Made by a program: the position numbers and the translations under genes. Source: Providencia alcalifaciens (GTDB lineage: Bacteria; Pseudomonadota; Gammaproteobacteria; Enterobacterales; Enterobacteriaceae). Taken from it: a DNA stretch of 64,000 nt. The stretch is from NCBI RefSeq assembly GCF_020271745.1, contig NZ_CP084296.1, positions 3,782,001 through 3,846,000 on the forward strand. The letters run 5' to 3'. How positions within the stretch are numbered: position 1 is the first letter of the stretch; each line of letters begins with the position of its first letter. The notes under the pieces are model-generated. The model did no database searches, was not told the origin of the DNA, and saw only the letters and a list, made by a program, of their open reading frames with translations. Shown piece by piece: positions 10,084 to 19,228 of this stretch.

Positions 10084-10121
10084 GATAAAAAAGCCCGAGA
10101 ATGACATCATTCTCGGGCTTA
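10084..10121 (-). terminator. Terminator of the porin/nucleotidase operon
   Basis: AAGCCCGAGAA (10091-10101) pairs perfectly with TTCTCGGGCTT (10110-10120). On the minus strand it is followed by TTTTTTATC. It lies 27 bases past the 5'-nucleotidase stop. Confidence 0.9.
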
Positions 10122-10147
10122 GAAACCTAGCATTTTGTGAGGGTATT

Positions 10148-11767
10148 TTACTTCACTTTTTTAATACGCTCGTCCGTCGGTAACTGAATTGGCGAATTAT
10201 CTTTGAAGTATTTCATCAGCGCTTCGTTATCCGGCAGGCTATAGATACGATCTTTACCTTGTTTGAAGGCAGAGAAACGGCTTCCACCAGTTGCCAGAAA
10301 TTCATTGGCGGCCACACGATAGCTTTTCTTCATATCGATTGGCTTGCCATTTAATTTCATGGAGCCTGCAATCACTTTATCGCCAACCGCACGACTGTCA
10401 TCCCATTCGTAATAAAAACCGTGGGAAACTGGCATGACTTGCGGGCGTTCACGATCCCACTGTTGCTCTAACGCTTGTTTGATTTGCGCGCCAGTTAATG
10501 ATTGCGTAACGACCACATTCGAGAATGGCTGCACCGTAAAGATATCACCGTAGGTCAGCTCCCCTGCTTTGAGATCAGCACGAATACCGCCGCTGTTCAT
10601 AAAGGCAATTTGTGCACCACCCGCATCTGGAGTGGCTGCAACATATAACTGAGCATCGGCGATAATTTTACCTAATGTTGAATCGCCACCCGCCGCTAAT
10701 TTTTTATCCGCCGGTGCACTCAACGTCCCCATCACTTGTTCAGCAATGGGTTTGGAGATGCGTTCATAGTTTTGGATAAAACGGCTTAATTGTGGGTCTT
10801 TCTCATAACGGCTTGTTTCAACCGGAATGTTTTTCGCATTGATGCTAACGATATCGTTGGTTTTTCTATCAATTTCAATATTCAATTGAGACAGTAATGT
10901 CCCGTTAGATTGTGCTGAAATGACTTTTTTACCATTGATATCACAGTTATACGCTTGATGCGTATGGCCGCTCACCACAAAGTCCACATCCGCATCGAGC
11001 TGCTTAACGATCTCAACAATAGGTCCTTTGATGTTATCACAACGGTTAATATCTTTAACCTTGGTATCCACTTGCTGAGTTGCTCCTTCGTGGATCAACA
11101 CACCAATACTGCGAATTCCTTGCGCTTTAAGCAATTTCACCTGTTGATTAATGGTTTCTGCTTCATTTTTAAACTCTAAGCCTGCGGTACCACTTGGCGT
11201 CACGATGGCAGGCGTGCCTTCCAGCGTTAAGCCAATAAATGCCATTGGCACGCCATCAAACTTCTTAACGTAATAAGATGGGAATAGCGTTTCACCGGTC
11301 TCTTTGACAATCACGTTCGCGGCTAAATAATTAAAGTCAGCACCAGCAAAAGACTCTTTACCCACACAGCCTGCGGTTGGATGGCATCCACCATTTTGCT
11401 TTCTCAGTAACTCGATTTGACCTTTATCGAATTCATGGTTACCCACTGCACTGGTCTCAAGACCAATTGCGCTGAGCGCTTCAATGGTTGGTTCATCATA
11501 GAACATCGATGACAGTAATGGACTCGCACCCACTAAATCCCCTGCGCCCACAATGATGGTGTTGTCGTTTTCCGCTTTTAATTGCTTGACCAGTGTCGCA
11601 ATGGATTCGATCCCACCAAGTTTACCATCCCCCGGCGCTTGTAATGCACCGTGGAAATCGTTAATACCAATGACTTGAACGTTTACGGTATCGCTCTGTT
11701 TCGTGGCGCAGCCTGCTAATAAAGCACCTGATACCAGCAATGTTACTAAACTGATTTTATGATTCAT
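10148..11767 (-). CDS. Lipoprotein 5'-nucleotidase / UDP-sugar hydrolase family protein
   Basis: A 539-residue secreted metallophosphoesterase. The signal peptide ends in the lipobox LLAGC (Cys19), so it is lipid-anchored. The N-terminal metal-binding domain has NDFHG, GAGDLVGASP, GNHEFDKG and GHTHQAY, the two-metal ligands of the UshA/NT5E family. The C-terminal specificity domain has NSGGIRADL and TYGDIFTVQPFSN. It should strip phosphate from nucleotides or cleave UDP-sugars in the envelope; the exact substrate (5', 3' or 2',3'-cyclic) cannot be read from sequence. It follows the OprD-type porin by 17 bases, which suggests nucleotide scavenging. Two extra cysteines (GGCHPTAGCVG) may form a local disulfide. 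Confidence 0.88.
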   Translation of the reverse strand: MNHKISLVTLLVSGALLAGCATKQSDTVNVQVIGINDFHGALQAPGDGKLGGIESIATLVKQLKAENDNTIIVGAGDLVGASPLLSSMFYDEPTIEALSAIGLETSAVGNHEFDKGQIELLRKQNGGCHPTAGCVGKESFAGADFNYLAANVIVKETGETLFPSYYVKKFDGVPMAFIGLTLEGTPAIVTPSGTAGLEFKNEAETINQQVKLLKAQGIRSIGVLIHEGATQQVDTKVKDINRCDNIKGPIVEIVKQLDADVDFVVSGHTHQAYNCDINGKKVISAQSNGTLLSQLNIEIDRKTNDIVSINAKNIPVETSRYEKDPQLSRFIQNYERISKPIAEQVMGTLSAPADKKLAAGGDSTLGKIIADAQLYVAATPDAGGAQIAFMNSGGIRADLKAGELTYGDIFTVQPFSNVVVTQSLTGAQIKQALEQQWDRERPQVMPVSHGFYYEWDDSRAVGDKVIAGSMKLNGKPIDMKKSYRVAANEFLATGGSRFSAFKQGKDRIYSLPDNEALMKYFKDNSPIQLPTDERIKKVK

Positions 11768-11784
11768 CTATTCATTGCCCCCAA

Positions 11785-13134
11785 TTACATTTTAAAGCGA
11801 TAAGTGGTTGTCATCGAACCAGATAACGAGTGTGCACGACGCGACTCACCATCATACAATTTTGGTGTAGAGTTATCAGACTCTTGCTGATGGTGCCAGC
11901 CCATACCGCCACTTAATGAAACGGATAGGTTCTCAGTTGGTTTCCAGTAAGTAAATAAGCCAACCTGACCTTGTTTTAAACGCTCACCTGAGTAAGAGAA
12001 TTCACTGTAGTTGCTGTTAGCCCCAACAGACCAAGTTGGGTTAACTTGATATTCAGCTTTTAACGCCAGCATGGTTTCGCCATCACGAACATAGTCGATA
12101 TCGGCATAGGCTGGTGAGTTAAAACGTCCACGGGTGTTACCAATTGGGTTACGCGCAAATTGCCCTACGCCATTGGTTTTATGTGCGGTGGTATGCGTGA
12201 TGCCTGTCATTAAAGTCCATGGCGTTTCTGGCACGCGCCACTCAATTTCACCCGCATAGTGCCAAGCACGCTTATCAAAGTTTTGTTTGCCACGTTTGGT
12301 ATCTGTCGATGTACGCTTGCCATCGCTACCGTATTCATGACCATAAATTTGAGAAGATAAGGTGATATCTGAGTTAAGTTTGTATTTGATTTCTAAGCCT
12401 TGTTGACGGAAAACATCATCAGCCTGACCAATAAAGTAAGAGGCTTTCAATGGTTTAGTGTTGTAGTTAATGCCACCCGTAACCACATGGTTAATATCGT
12501 GATTGACACCGTTTCCGTCACGGAAATACATTCTGTCAATATTCGGGCTATCTCGACGCATCACTTTGCCATCAAGATAGAGTAAATCTAAGTTCCAATC
12601 GCTAATGGCGGTGTTGGTATAATAACCATTATAGGTGTTTAAAGATAAACGCTGAGAGTTGGTAAAAATACCCGTATTTTTCAACGTGAACCAACCTGCT
12701 TTACCTTTGAAATTAACGGGTTCAAAATCTAATTTGAATTTAGCGTAACGCTGACCAATCTTGTTATAGCCTTTCGCTTCACCATCATCGTTATATAAAA
12801 TGGCTCGAGAGGCGAAGTCTTTACTTGCTGCCAGTTTTATAGCGCCATAATAAGAGGCATCAAACCCGATAAAATCCGCAAAATATCCTGATTGGTAATC
12901 TAATTGAATATTCTGACCCCACGCTTGTGCAACTTGTTTTCTGTAACGTTGCTCATTAGCATCGTAACGGTTTTCTGACTTTAGGTATTTCCACATATTT
13001 CGTGTAGAAAGCTCTAATTCAGAGTCTGCAACAAATGAGTTTTCCTTGATGACATTTTCCCAATCGCCCGCATTAGCCCCAAACGCAACGAAACAAGATG
13101 GAAACAATATTAACGCTATTTTTTTGACTTTCAT
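11785..13134 (-). CDS. OprD-family outer membrane porin
   Basis: A 449-residue outer membrane protein with a signal peptide cut after ANA (about residue 22). The mature N-terminus (GDWENVIKENSFVADSELEL) and the alternating amphipathic strands, with YFADFIGFDASYYGAIKL and TLKNTGIFTNSQRLSLNTYNGYY, follow the OprD porin family. These are 18-strand specific channels for small organic molecules. The C-terminus is YRFKM, so the usual terminal aromatic residue is two positions in, which is odd for a Bam substrate. It leads an apparent operon with the 5'-nucleotidase, so the cargo may be nucleosides, though this is inference. A GCCCAA/TTGGGC hairpin (13178-13195) lies in its leader. Confidence 0.8.
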   Translation of the reverse strand: MKVKKIALILFPSCFVAFGANAGDWENVIKENSFVADSELELSTRNMWKYLKSENRYDANEQRYRKQVAQAWGQNIQLDYQSGYFADFIGFDASYYGAIKLAASKDFASRAILYNDDGEAKGYNKIGQRYAKFKLDFEPVNFKGKAGWFTLKNTGIFTNSQRLSLNTYNGYYTNTAISDWNLDLLYLDGKVMRRDSPNIDRMYFRDGNGVNHDINHVVTGGINYNTKPLKASYFIGQADDVFRQQGLEIKYKLNSDITLSSQIYGHEYGSDGKRTSTDTKRGKQNFDKRAWHYAGEIEWRVPETPWTLMTGITHTTAHKTNGVGQFARNPIGNTRGRFNSPAYADIDYVRDGETMLALKAEYQVNPTWSVGANSNYSEFSYSGERLKQGQVGLFTYWKPTENLSVSLSGGMGWHHQQESDNSTPKLYDGESRRAHSLSGSMTTTYRFKM

Positions 13135-13555
13135 TTAAATTAAACCTAGTCGTGATTATTAGAATATAACTACCCATGCCCAAGTTTCATTGGGCGTTAT
13201 GACACCTTGCTATCTTTCAATAAATAACAATTTTATTTAGCTTTAATTACTGCAATATTTTTAGTGATTATTTAATTTAATTCTCACCTTACACTCTTTA
13301 ATGTCCAAGTTATTTTCTTGACGTTAAAAATAAAACTTAATTATTTTACAAGTCGAAATAATTAATCTGAGCATATTGATTTTATTTAAGTTAACACCAT
13401 AGTTTCAGACTTGTTTGGGCGATATTCAACCGCACTCTTAAGTGAGCGTTTTGAGTTGATATTCATAATAAAAAGTATGCTAACGTAATTTTATGTCAAT
13501 TAACACGATCAGCGTCACAACAAACCAGATGCATTGCAAATAACACACCATTCGA

Positions 13556-13571
13556 TGTGATATTAATCACC
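13556..13571. promoter_or_regulatory. CRP-like (or CRP/FNR hybrid) site
   Basis: TGTGA-TATTAA-TCACC matches the CRP consensus TGTGAN6TCACA in 9 of 10 defined positions. The core TGATATTAATCA also resembles an FNR box. It is about 420 bases upstream of the porin start, so its action on that gene needs a distant promoter. Confidence 0.5.
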
Positions 13572-13838
13572 TTATTTGCTATTGCCTCTATTAATTGAAA
13601 ATCCATATTTAAACAATAATCTTGCTATTTTAATCATTTATTTTTAATGAAATGTTATCTACTAAAGTTAAATAACATTCTTATTTAAATCAATAACATT
13701 AATCCATGACCAATACCTCCCATTTAAATAAGTGCCCAAGTCAATCATTCTGATTTTAAGTGATACACTGGTTTGATCAGTTGAATTGAGGAATATTTCT
13801 CGTATATAGAGAGATTATTTAACGCCAATCAACCATTC

Positions 13839-13861
13839 TAACTAGGAATTATTCCTAGTTA
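13839..13861. promoter_or_regulatory. Perfect operator-like palindrome
   Basis: TAACTAGGAA-TTA-TTCCTAGTTA: 10-bp arms with no mismatch around a 3-base centre. There is no T-run on either side, so a terminator is unlikely. It looks like a dimeric regulator site; the regulator is unknown. Confidence 0.45.
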
Positions 13862-14012
13862 ATTTCATATAATGGCTAATATTAATCAGTGATTTTCACA
13901 CAGACATTGAATATAGATACAATATTACTAATCAAATATTACAATTGATTTTCTTGTGTCTATTCAATTTATTCCAGCAAAGTTACCCGTAACTTATTCA
14001 GTAAATTTAAGA

Positions 14013-14046
14013 TAAAAAAAACCGATGGGTCATTATCCCATCGGTT
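14013..14046 (-). terminator. Terminator of nagZ and the fatty-acid gene train
   Basis: AACCGATGGG (14020-14029) pairs with CCCATCGGTT (14037-14046). The leftward strand continues into a T-run (complement of 14013-14019). It is 19 bases past the nagZ stop. Confidence 0.92.
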
Positions 14047-14065
14047 CATTTTCAAAGCGATTTAA

Positions 14066-15091
14066 TTAGCGGTTACGGTGTTCTTGCCATTTCTCATGTA
14101 ATTCGACTAACTGACAGTGACTTTGCTTCCAACGATCCACAGATTGCAGCTCATTTAATGTATACTGGCGGCCACTGTGATACAGCTTAGAAGCGCGGCT
14201 ATCACTTTGTTTAGGTAAATTATCCAGTACACTCACCGCACCTTCACGATTATTACAAACAAGGATCATGTCGCAGCCCGCATTCAAGGATGCTTTCGCT
14301 CTCTCTGGATAACTGCCCATAATAGCCGCACCTTCCATCGATAAGTCATCAGAGAAGATAACGCCATCGAAGCCAAGTTGCTCACGTAATACTGATTTTA
14401 GCCAAAATGGTGAACCGCTCGCAGGACGATCGTCCGCTTGCGTATAAACCACGTGGGCAGGCATAATCGCATCAAGCAATTCACGCTGAATAAAGTCTTT
14501 AAAAATAGACATATCCTTGCCGCGAATTTGCTCTAATGGGCGATCATCTCGTGGCGTTTCTTTATGAGAATCCGCTTTGACAGCACCGTGCCCTGGGAAG
14601 TGTTTACCGGTGGTTTTCATTCCTGCGCTGTGCATACCTCGAATGAAACGCTCTGCCATCACCATCGCAATTTCAGGGTCTGCATGAAATGAACGCTCAC
14701 CAATAGCGATGCTTTCATGCCCTAAATCTAATACGGGCGCAAAGCTAATATCGATATCCATAGCAATCATTTCTGCGGCCATTAACCAACCTGCTTCTTG
14801 TGCTAATTTAGCGCCATCCATCTGGTTGTTCAGTGCGGCAAAAGCTTGCGCGGAAGGTAATGCGGTAAATCCATCACGAAAACGCTGTACACGGCCACCT
14901 TCTTGATCCACAGCAATCAATAAACGGTGTCTTGATGCATCACGGATTTGTCGCACTAACTCACGCAACTGTGCCGCATCATGGAAGTTACGAGTAAATA
15001 AAATCAACCCGCCTACCAGTGGATGAGCTAAAATTTCACGCTCTTCATTGTCCAGTTCATAACCCTGAACATCCAGCATTATCGGACCCAT
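14066..15091 (-). CDS. nagZ: Beta-N-acetylhexosaminidase NagZ
   Basis: Cytoplasmic glycoside hydrolase family 3 enzyme that removes GlcNAc from anhydromuropeptides during peptidoglycan recycling, so it also shapes the signal for AmpC induction where AmpR exists. The 341-residue protein has the NagZ motif KHFPGHG followed by ADSHKETP, which carries the catalytic histidine loop, and the nucleophile region [13 protein letters not shown] chose ATG 15091 ([14 protein letters not shown]) because GAGG precedes it by 6 bases and it aligns with the E. coli N-terminus. An in-frame start at 15160 would add 23 unrelated residues and overlap thiK. Last gene of the leftward train. Confidence 0.96.
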   Translation of the reverse strand: MGPIMLDVQGYELDNEEREILAHPLVGGLILFTRNFHDAAQLRELVRQIRDASRHRLLIAVDQEGGRVQRFRDGFTALPSAQAFAALNNQMDGAKLAQEAGWLMAAEMIAMDIDISFAPVLDLGHESIAIGERSFHADPEIAMVMAERFIRGMHSAGMKTTGKHFPGHGAVKADSHKETPRDDRPLEQIRGKDMSIFKDFIQRELLDAIMPAHVVYTQADDRPASGSPFWLKSVLREQLGFDGVIFSDDLSMEGAAIMGSYPERAKASLNAGCDMILVCNNREGAVSVLDNLPKQSDSRASKLYHSGRQYTLNELQSVDRWKQSHCQLVELHEKWQEHRNR

Positions 15092-15156
15092 AACATGCCT
15101 CACTTGATTAATTTTCACAAATTCTCGTGTTTTCACGGAGATTTTATATTGCCCAA

Positions 15157-16041
15157 TCAAAGACCAAAATAGTCTCGTAATGGGGAAGAATCATTTAAAA
15201 ACTGCGCTTCTTGACGCTGGCACCACTGGACTTCATACCACATTAACGTCATGTATTTGACCCACGGCTCCCATTGAAGGCAGTGTTGTGCCAAACTGTA
15301 TTTATCTTTATAGGCGCCATAGGTGTGGCAATATTGCGTCAAGAAATAATCTCGTTGTTCCATCGTCAACCTATTGAATTGAAAATAGGTTTCTAGGGAC
15401 AAACCAATATCGGTATTTGCCGCGTATTCCCAATCCACCAGCATTTTTGGCACTCCTTGCTCACACAACACATTGCCCGGATGAATATCCATATGGGCGG
15501 GTGCGAGCTTTAATACCTTTGGCATTGGAGTGCGAAGGAAGCGATGATGTACCCGCTTCCAGCGTGCAGAGACTCTTTTATTATCAATTAAATAGCCATA
15601 ATGAGCAATCTCATTACGTAACGGTAATCGGTAATTTAATACGCCATAATTATGGAGTTTAGCAACAATCCCCGCCAAATTTTTTTGAAATTCAAAGGAG
15701 AGAAATTGTTCGCCGCTAGGATGGTCTCCATCAATCCATTCCAATAATAACCAATGAGTATTACGCCCAATGACCTGAGGAGAATAAGGAAAATCTTTTA
15801 GTTGCTTAAGAATATGCGCTTCTTTACGGCGATTAACGTACAACGCATTTTGCGCTTGCCCATCTGAGCGGGCAATAAATTTAATGGAAGGAGCCGTATC
15901 TTGAGTTTGAGTAGAGTTGCGATATTCAACTAAATAGCTGCCACCCGATAACCCCGCTAATGGAGTGACTTCCCAGCATGATGCTAAAACTGCTGGGAAG
16001 CATTCAGCAAGTAATGCAAACAGTGATGATTGATTACTCAA
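15157..16041 (-). CDS. thiK: Thiamine kinase ThiK
   Basis: Phosphorylates salvaged thiamine in the cytoplasm. It has the aminoglycoside/choline kinase fold: a glycine-rich loop [10 protein letters not shown] near the N-terminus, the Brenner motif [10 protein letters not shown] and the metal-binding LVDWEYA. I favour a TTG start at 16041 (294 residues, beginning (M)[15 protein letters not shown]). It aligns with the E. coli N-terminus, and its TTGAGTAA overlaps the lpoB stop. A GTG at 16071 would add ten residues inside lpoB. Gene order ycfL-lpoB-thiK-nagZ is the same as in E. coli. The sequence is more diverged than its neighbours. Confidence 0.88.
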   Translation of the reverse strand: MSNQSSLFALLAECFPAVLASCWEVTPLAGLSGGSYLVEYRNSTQTQDTAPSIKFIARSDGQAQNALYVNRRKEAHILKQLKDFPYSPQVIGRNTHWLLLEWIDGDHPSGEQFLSFEFQKNLAGIVAKLHNYGVLNYRLPLRNEIAHYGYLIDNKRVSARWKRVHHRFLRTPMPKVLKLAPAHMDIHPGNVLCEQGVPKMLVDWEYAANTDIGLSLETYFQFNRLTMEQRDYFLTQYCHTYGAYKDKYSLAQHCLQWEPWVKYMTLMWYEVQWCQRQEAQFLNDSSPLRDYFGL

Positions 16042-16624
16042 TACTCTGTTTTCCAGACCACACAATCTCACCGGTTTGCACGTCCATTAACTGCATTTCA
16101 ATGCTGCGCTCTTTGGCAGAGCCTGACATGACGCTGTAAATCACATACTGGGCTTGGACATAACGCCCTAAGCCAATCGCTTTACTGCGAGTCACCAAAC
16201 TATCATCCTGCGACAATCCCAATGTTTTTCGGGCAGCACTGACGACACCTTGAGGAACCACTTTAAACTTATTGGTTTTCATGACTTCATTGGTTAATGC
16301 AGTGGTGACTGCCTGTGAAGGCAAGCTTCCATTAGTATTATTTTTGACAGAGTCGACCAGTAACACTTTGCCACTTTCAACGCCGTCGTCCGCCACCATT
16401 TTATTGACTAATGGCTGTAATGCCCCAGCCCAATCAATAGTTTGCTGCTTTGGCGGCATAGGCACTGTGTCCGTTCGTGGCGGCGTTAATTCCGGCTGCT
16501 TTTCGGGCTGTTTCGGTGTGACACCCGGTTCAACAGGCACTATCGGGGGCTTAGGCCCTTGAGGGACTGACGGACAACCTGCCAAAATAAATGCTGCTGC
16601 TGCGACCAATAAGATCCGTTTCAT
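16034..16624 (-). CDS. lpoB: Penicillin-binding protein activator LpoB
   Basis: Outer-membrane lipoprotein that reaches through the peptidoglycan to activate PBP1b. The 196-residue protein has a signal peptide with lipobox ILAGC (Cys16), then a proline-rich linker (about 17-60, PKPPIVPVEPG...) that spans the periplasm, then the globular domain (about 63-196) with LVDSVKNNTNGSLPSQAVT and LMDVQTGEIVWSG. The start codon overlaps the ycfL stop by 4 bases, and its stop overlaps thiK. Confidence 0.95.
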   Translation of the reverse strand: MKRILLVAAAAFILAGCPSVPQGPKPPIVPVEPGVTPKQPEKQPELTPPRTDTVPMPPKQQTIDWAGALQPLVNKMVADDGVESGKVLLVDSVKNNTNGSLPSQAVTTALTNEVMKTNKFKVVPQGVVSAARKTLGLSQDDSLVTRSKAIGLGRYVQAQYVIYSVMSGSAKERSIEMQLMDVQTGEIVWSGKQSIE

Positions 16625-17040
16625 TGTGACTCTCCAGCCGTTGAAGGTAAGAAAACATAGATACGTGCATTACGTGCAAGCGGGGATGTCGTGACCTCTT
16701 TTAGCATCACTGACGAATTAGCCGGAATGACCTGAGGTTGGCTCTTTGTTGAATCCACTCTCAATCCTTGCTCGTCATACCAAAAGATACGATACAACAC
16801 AGTCACTGGTTTCTTTTCAATATTGCTCATATTGATAGTTGCCATCGCCGTTACGCGACCAACCTTGATGACCGGTTTTTCTACAATCACGCCCGCAGCT
16901 AGCACGGAAGGCTCCATCACGATGCGTTGCTGCTCATTAAATGATAACCCTGTTTTTTTATTCCAAGCACAACCACTGAGAAACAGCATGAGTAAGCTCA
17001 GTATAGCCACGTGTTGTAAGGTTGATGCAGCGCATTTCAT
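16621..17040 (-). CDS. ycfL: YcfL family lipoprotein
   Basis: A 139-residue predicted lipoprotein with lipobox FLSGC (Cys24). The mature domain (about 40-135) is an Ig-like fold of the DUF1425 family, with VTVLYRIFWYDEQGLRVDS and VMLKEVTTSP. It is always found next to lpoB in Enterobacterales, and a link to envelope or peptidoglycan work is inferred from this. It starts 6 bases after hinT. Confidence 0.93.
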   Translation of the reverse strand: MKCAASTLQHVAILSLLMLFLSGCAWNKKTGLSFNEQQRIVMEPSVLAAGVIVEKPVIKVGRVTAMATINMSNIEKKPVTVLYRIFWYDEQGLRVDSTKSQPQVIPANSSVMLKEVTTSPLARNARIYVFLPSTAGESQ

Positions 17041-17046
17041 GATGAG

Positions 17047-17397
17047 TTACTTTGCCAATAATGGGCCTAATGGACGTCCACCCACTAAGTGCATATGAAT
17101 GTGGAAAACTTCTTGTCCTGAATGTTTGTTGCAGTTCATAATCAGGCGATAGCCATCTTCTGCAATTCCTTCTTCTTTCGCAATTTTCGCCGCCACGGTA
17201 AATAAGCGCCCTAATGCCAGCTCATCATCAACCGTCACATCATTCACGGTTGGGATTAATTTGTTCGGAATAATCAAAATATGCGTCGGCGCTTGTGCCG
17301 CGATATCACGAAATGCAGTGACCAGTTCGTCTTGATAGACGATCTCGGACGGGATTTCGCGTCGAATAATTTTACTGAAAATAGTCTCTTCTGCCAT
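17047..17397 (-). CDS. hinT: HIT-family purine nucleoside phosphoramidase HinT
   Basis: Hydrolyses AMP-lysine and other adenosine phosphoramidates. The 116-residue protein has the histidine triad H99-I-H101-M-H103-L, with H101 the expected nucleophile. The C-terminal [11 protein letters not shown] matches the E. coli protein. It starts 33 bases after ycfH. In E. coli ptsG and fhuE lie in that gap; they are absent here. Confidence 0.97.
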   Translation of the reverse strand: MAEETIFSKIIRREIPSEIVYQDELVTAFRDIAAQAPTHILIIPNKLIPTVNDVTVDDELALGRLFTVAAKIAKEEGIAEDGYRLIMNCNKHSGQEVFHIHMHLVGGRPLGPLLAK

Positions 17398-17430
17398 GAC
17401 AAATTCCTTAATAATTTAATTGTTATCTAT

Positions 17431-18213
17431 TTATTGCCCAGCGTGTAAATGGAATAAACGGTTGAAGTTCTCAGTGGTGATGTGCGCCATTTCTTCAACA
17501 CTCACCCCCTTCAATACAGCCATATACTCCACCACATCACGTACATACGCAGGTTGGTTCTCTTTACCACGATGCGGTACTGGGGCTAAGTAAGGTGAAT
17601 CTGTTTCCACTAAAATTCTATCTAATGGCACAACTCGTGCGGCTTCTCGGATCTGTTCAGCATTACGGAACGTGACAATACCGGAAAAAGAGATGTACAT
17701 CCCTAAATCCAGTAAATCGATCGCCGTTTGTTGGTCTTCCGTAAAGCAGTGCAACACACCGCCACACTCGTCAACTTTCTCTTCGCGTAAAATAGTCAGT
17801 GTGTCTTCTCGAGCAGAACGAGTATGCACAATCACTGGCTTATTCACTTGACGACCAATGCGAATATGCTGACGAAATGACTCTTGCTGCAACGCCGCAT
17901 TTTCTTGCTGATAATAGTAATCTAAGCCCGTTTCACCGAGGGCGACCACTTCACTACCTGCCGCTAATTGTGCCAATTTCTCAAAATCATAACCTTCATC
18001 CAAGTTTAATGGATGAATACCACATGAAAATGCGACATTGTCGCGCTTTCCAATTAACTGTTTCATGCTTTCAAAACCCGGCAAGGTGGTTGCCACGGCT
18101 AACATAAAGCCGACATCTCGTGCAGATGCCTTTGCGATAACATCATCGACGTTTGTGTGTACTTTTTCGTAATCTAAACAGTCGAGATGGCAGTGTGAAT
18201 CAACAACAAACAT
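17431..18213 (-). CDS. ycfH: TatD-family metal-dependent hydrolase YcfH
   Basis: A 260-residue TIM-barrel hydrolase of the TatD DNase family. The metal ligands are visible: D5-S-H7-C-H9, the glutamate in GETGLDYYY (near 93), HTR (near 131), HCFT (near 156) and ETDSPYL (near 205). Family members have 3'-5' DNase activity, but the role of YcfH itself is not settled. It lies 12 bases after holB in the same transcript. Confidence 0.94.
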   Translation of the reverse strand: MFVVDSHCHLDCLDYEKVHTNVDDVIAKASARDVGFMLAVATTLPGFESMKQLIGKRDNVAFSCGIHPLNLDEGYDFEKLAQLAAGSEVVALGETGLDYYYQQENAALQQESFRQHIRIGRQVNKPVIVHTRSAREDTLTILREEKVDECGGVLHCFTEDQQTAIDLLDLGMYISFSGIVTFRNAEQIREAARVVPLDRILVETDSPYLAPVPHRGKENQPAYVRDVVEYMAVLKGVSVEEMAHITTENFNRLFHLHAGQ

Positions 18214-18225
18214 AGTCTACTCTTT

Positions 18226-19221
18226 TTATTTTGAAGGCGAAGCGAATAACGCTTCCCAGTGTAATAACTGATTGGTCAGGAGCAACTCCTGATTTAGTGC
18301 AGGTACGGTTAGTAATTGGTAACGACATATTTGCCACTGGCTATGCACATCCAATAGCTGCGAGCTGCTCATGGATGTTGCCAGCAAGGTGATGCATGCT
18401 ATTTTATCTTGGTTAACAACATACTGCCCTGCTTTTTGCTGCAATTTTATGCCATCGGCAATTAACCCGAGTAGCCAATTAATGCATTCAGGCCCATTAT
18501 CGGTATTTAACGCGGGTAGAAGCTTTAAAAAATCTTTCTGGCGTATACTCTGTTCTAATTCATTACACAATAGCTGACGTCGTTGCCACAGCTCCGGTTC
18601 AAGCAACTGTAATGCGCCGACAGGTGCTCCTTGGCACAATCTTAACGCAGTCACCGCATCCTCTACAGATAAACCTGCCCGCTGTTTTTGCAGCCAATAC
18701 AATGCAACTTGTTGATCAGGCGCAGGTAAAAAGTGAGTTAAACAGCGACTTCTTAATGTAGCGAGCAAGCTATCAAGTTTTTCACAACCTAATAAAAAAT
18801 AGGTTTGCCCAGCAGGCTCTTCTAAGGTTTTGAGCAGCGCGTTAGCCGCGGCATCCGTCAGTGCTTGTGCATCGGGAATGGAAACTACTTTTGCACCACT
18901 TTGCTGCGCATGGCCACTTAATGTTTCTGTTAGCTTACGAACTGCATCAACACTGATGGCCGTTTTCCCTTTTTCAGGCTCTAGAACATGATAATCAGGA
19001 TGTGTGCCTGCCAACATTAAGCGGCAGCTGTGGCATTTTCCACAACTTTTTAAACCCTCTTTATCTTGGCAAATCAACCAACGGCTCACGCCATAGCTTA
19101 ATGCTTCAGCTCCATTGCCCGCTATTGAGTGAATCAACAACGCGTGGTGACCACGCCCTGCTTGATAGGCGCTAATTAATTGACGATAAGCCTCATTAAG
19201 CCATGGATACCAATTCATCAT
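18226..19221 (-). CDS. holB: DNA polymerase III subunit delta' HolB
   Basis: Clamp-loader subunit that helps open and load the beta clamp. The 331-residue protein has an AAA+ fold with a degenerate P-loop (HSIAGNGAEALS) and the zinc module CGKCHSC (near 61-67), then LLKTLEEPA in the ATPase domain and a divergent C-terminal collar domain. Delta' does not bind ATP productively, so the altered P-loop is expected. It starts 7 bases after tmk. Confidence 0.96.
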   Translation of the reverse strand: MMNWYPWLNEAYRQLISAYQAGRGHHALLIHSIAGNGAEALSYGVSRWLICQDKEGLKSCGKCHSCRLMLAGTHPDYHVLEPEKGKTAISVDAVRKLTETLSGHAQQSGAKVVSIPDAQALTDAAANALLKTLEEPAGQTYFLLGCEKLDSLLATLRSRCLTHFLPAPDQQVALYWLQKQRAGLSVEDAVTALRLCQGAPVGALQLLEPELWQRRQLLCNELEQSIRQKDFLKLLPALNTDNGPECINWLLGLIADGIKLQQKAGQYVVNQDKIACITLLATSMSSSQLLDVHSQWQICRYQLLTVPALNQELLLTNQLLHWEALFASPSK

Positions 19222-19228
19222 TAGTGCC

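Larger units (their letters stand above)
13135..14012. other. Long AT-rich regulatory region upstream of the porin operon
   Basis: About 880 bases with no supported gene. It holds a leader hairpin near 13178-13195, a CRP/FNR-like site at 13556-13571 and a perfect palindrome at 13839-13861. The region must contain the leftward promoter of the porin operon, but the distance of these sites from the start codon leaves their target open. Confidence 0.5.
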
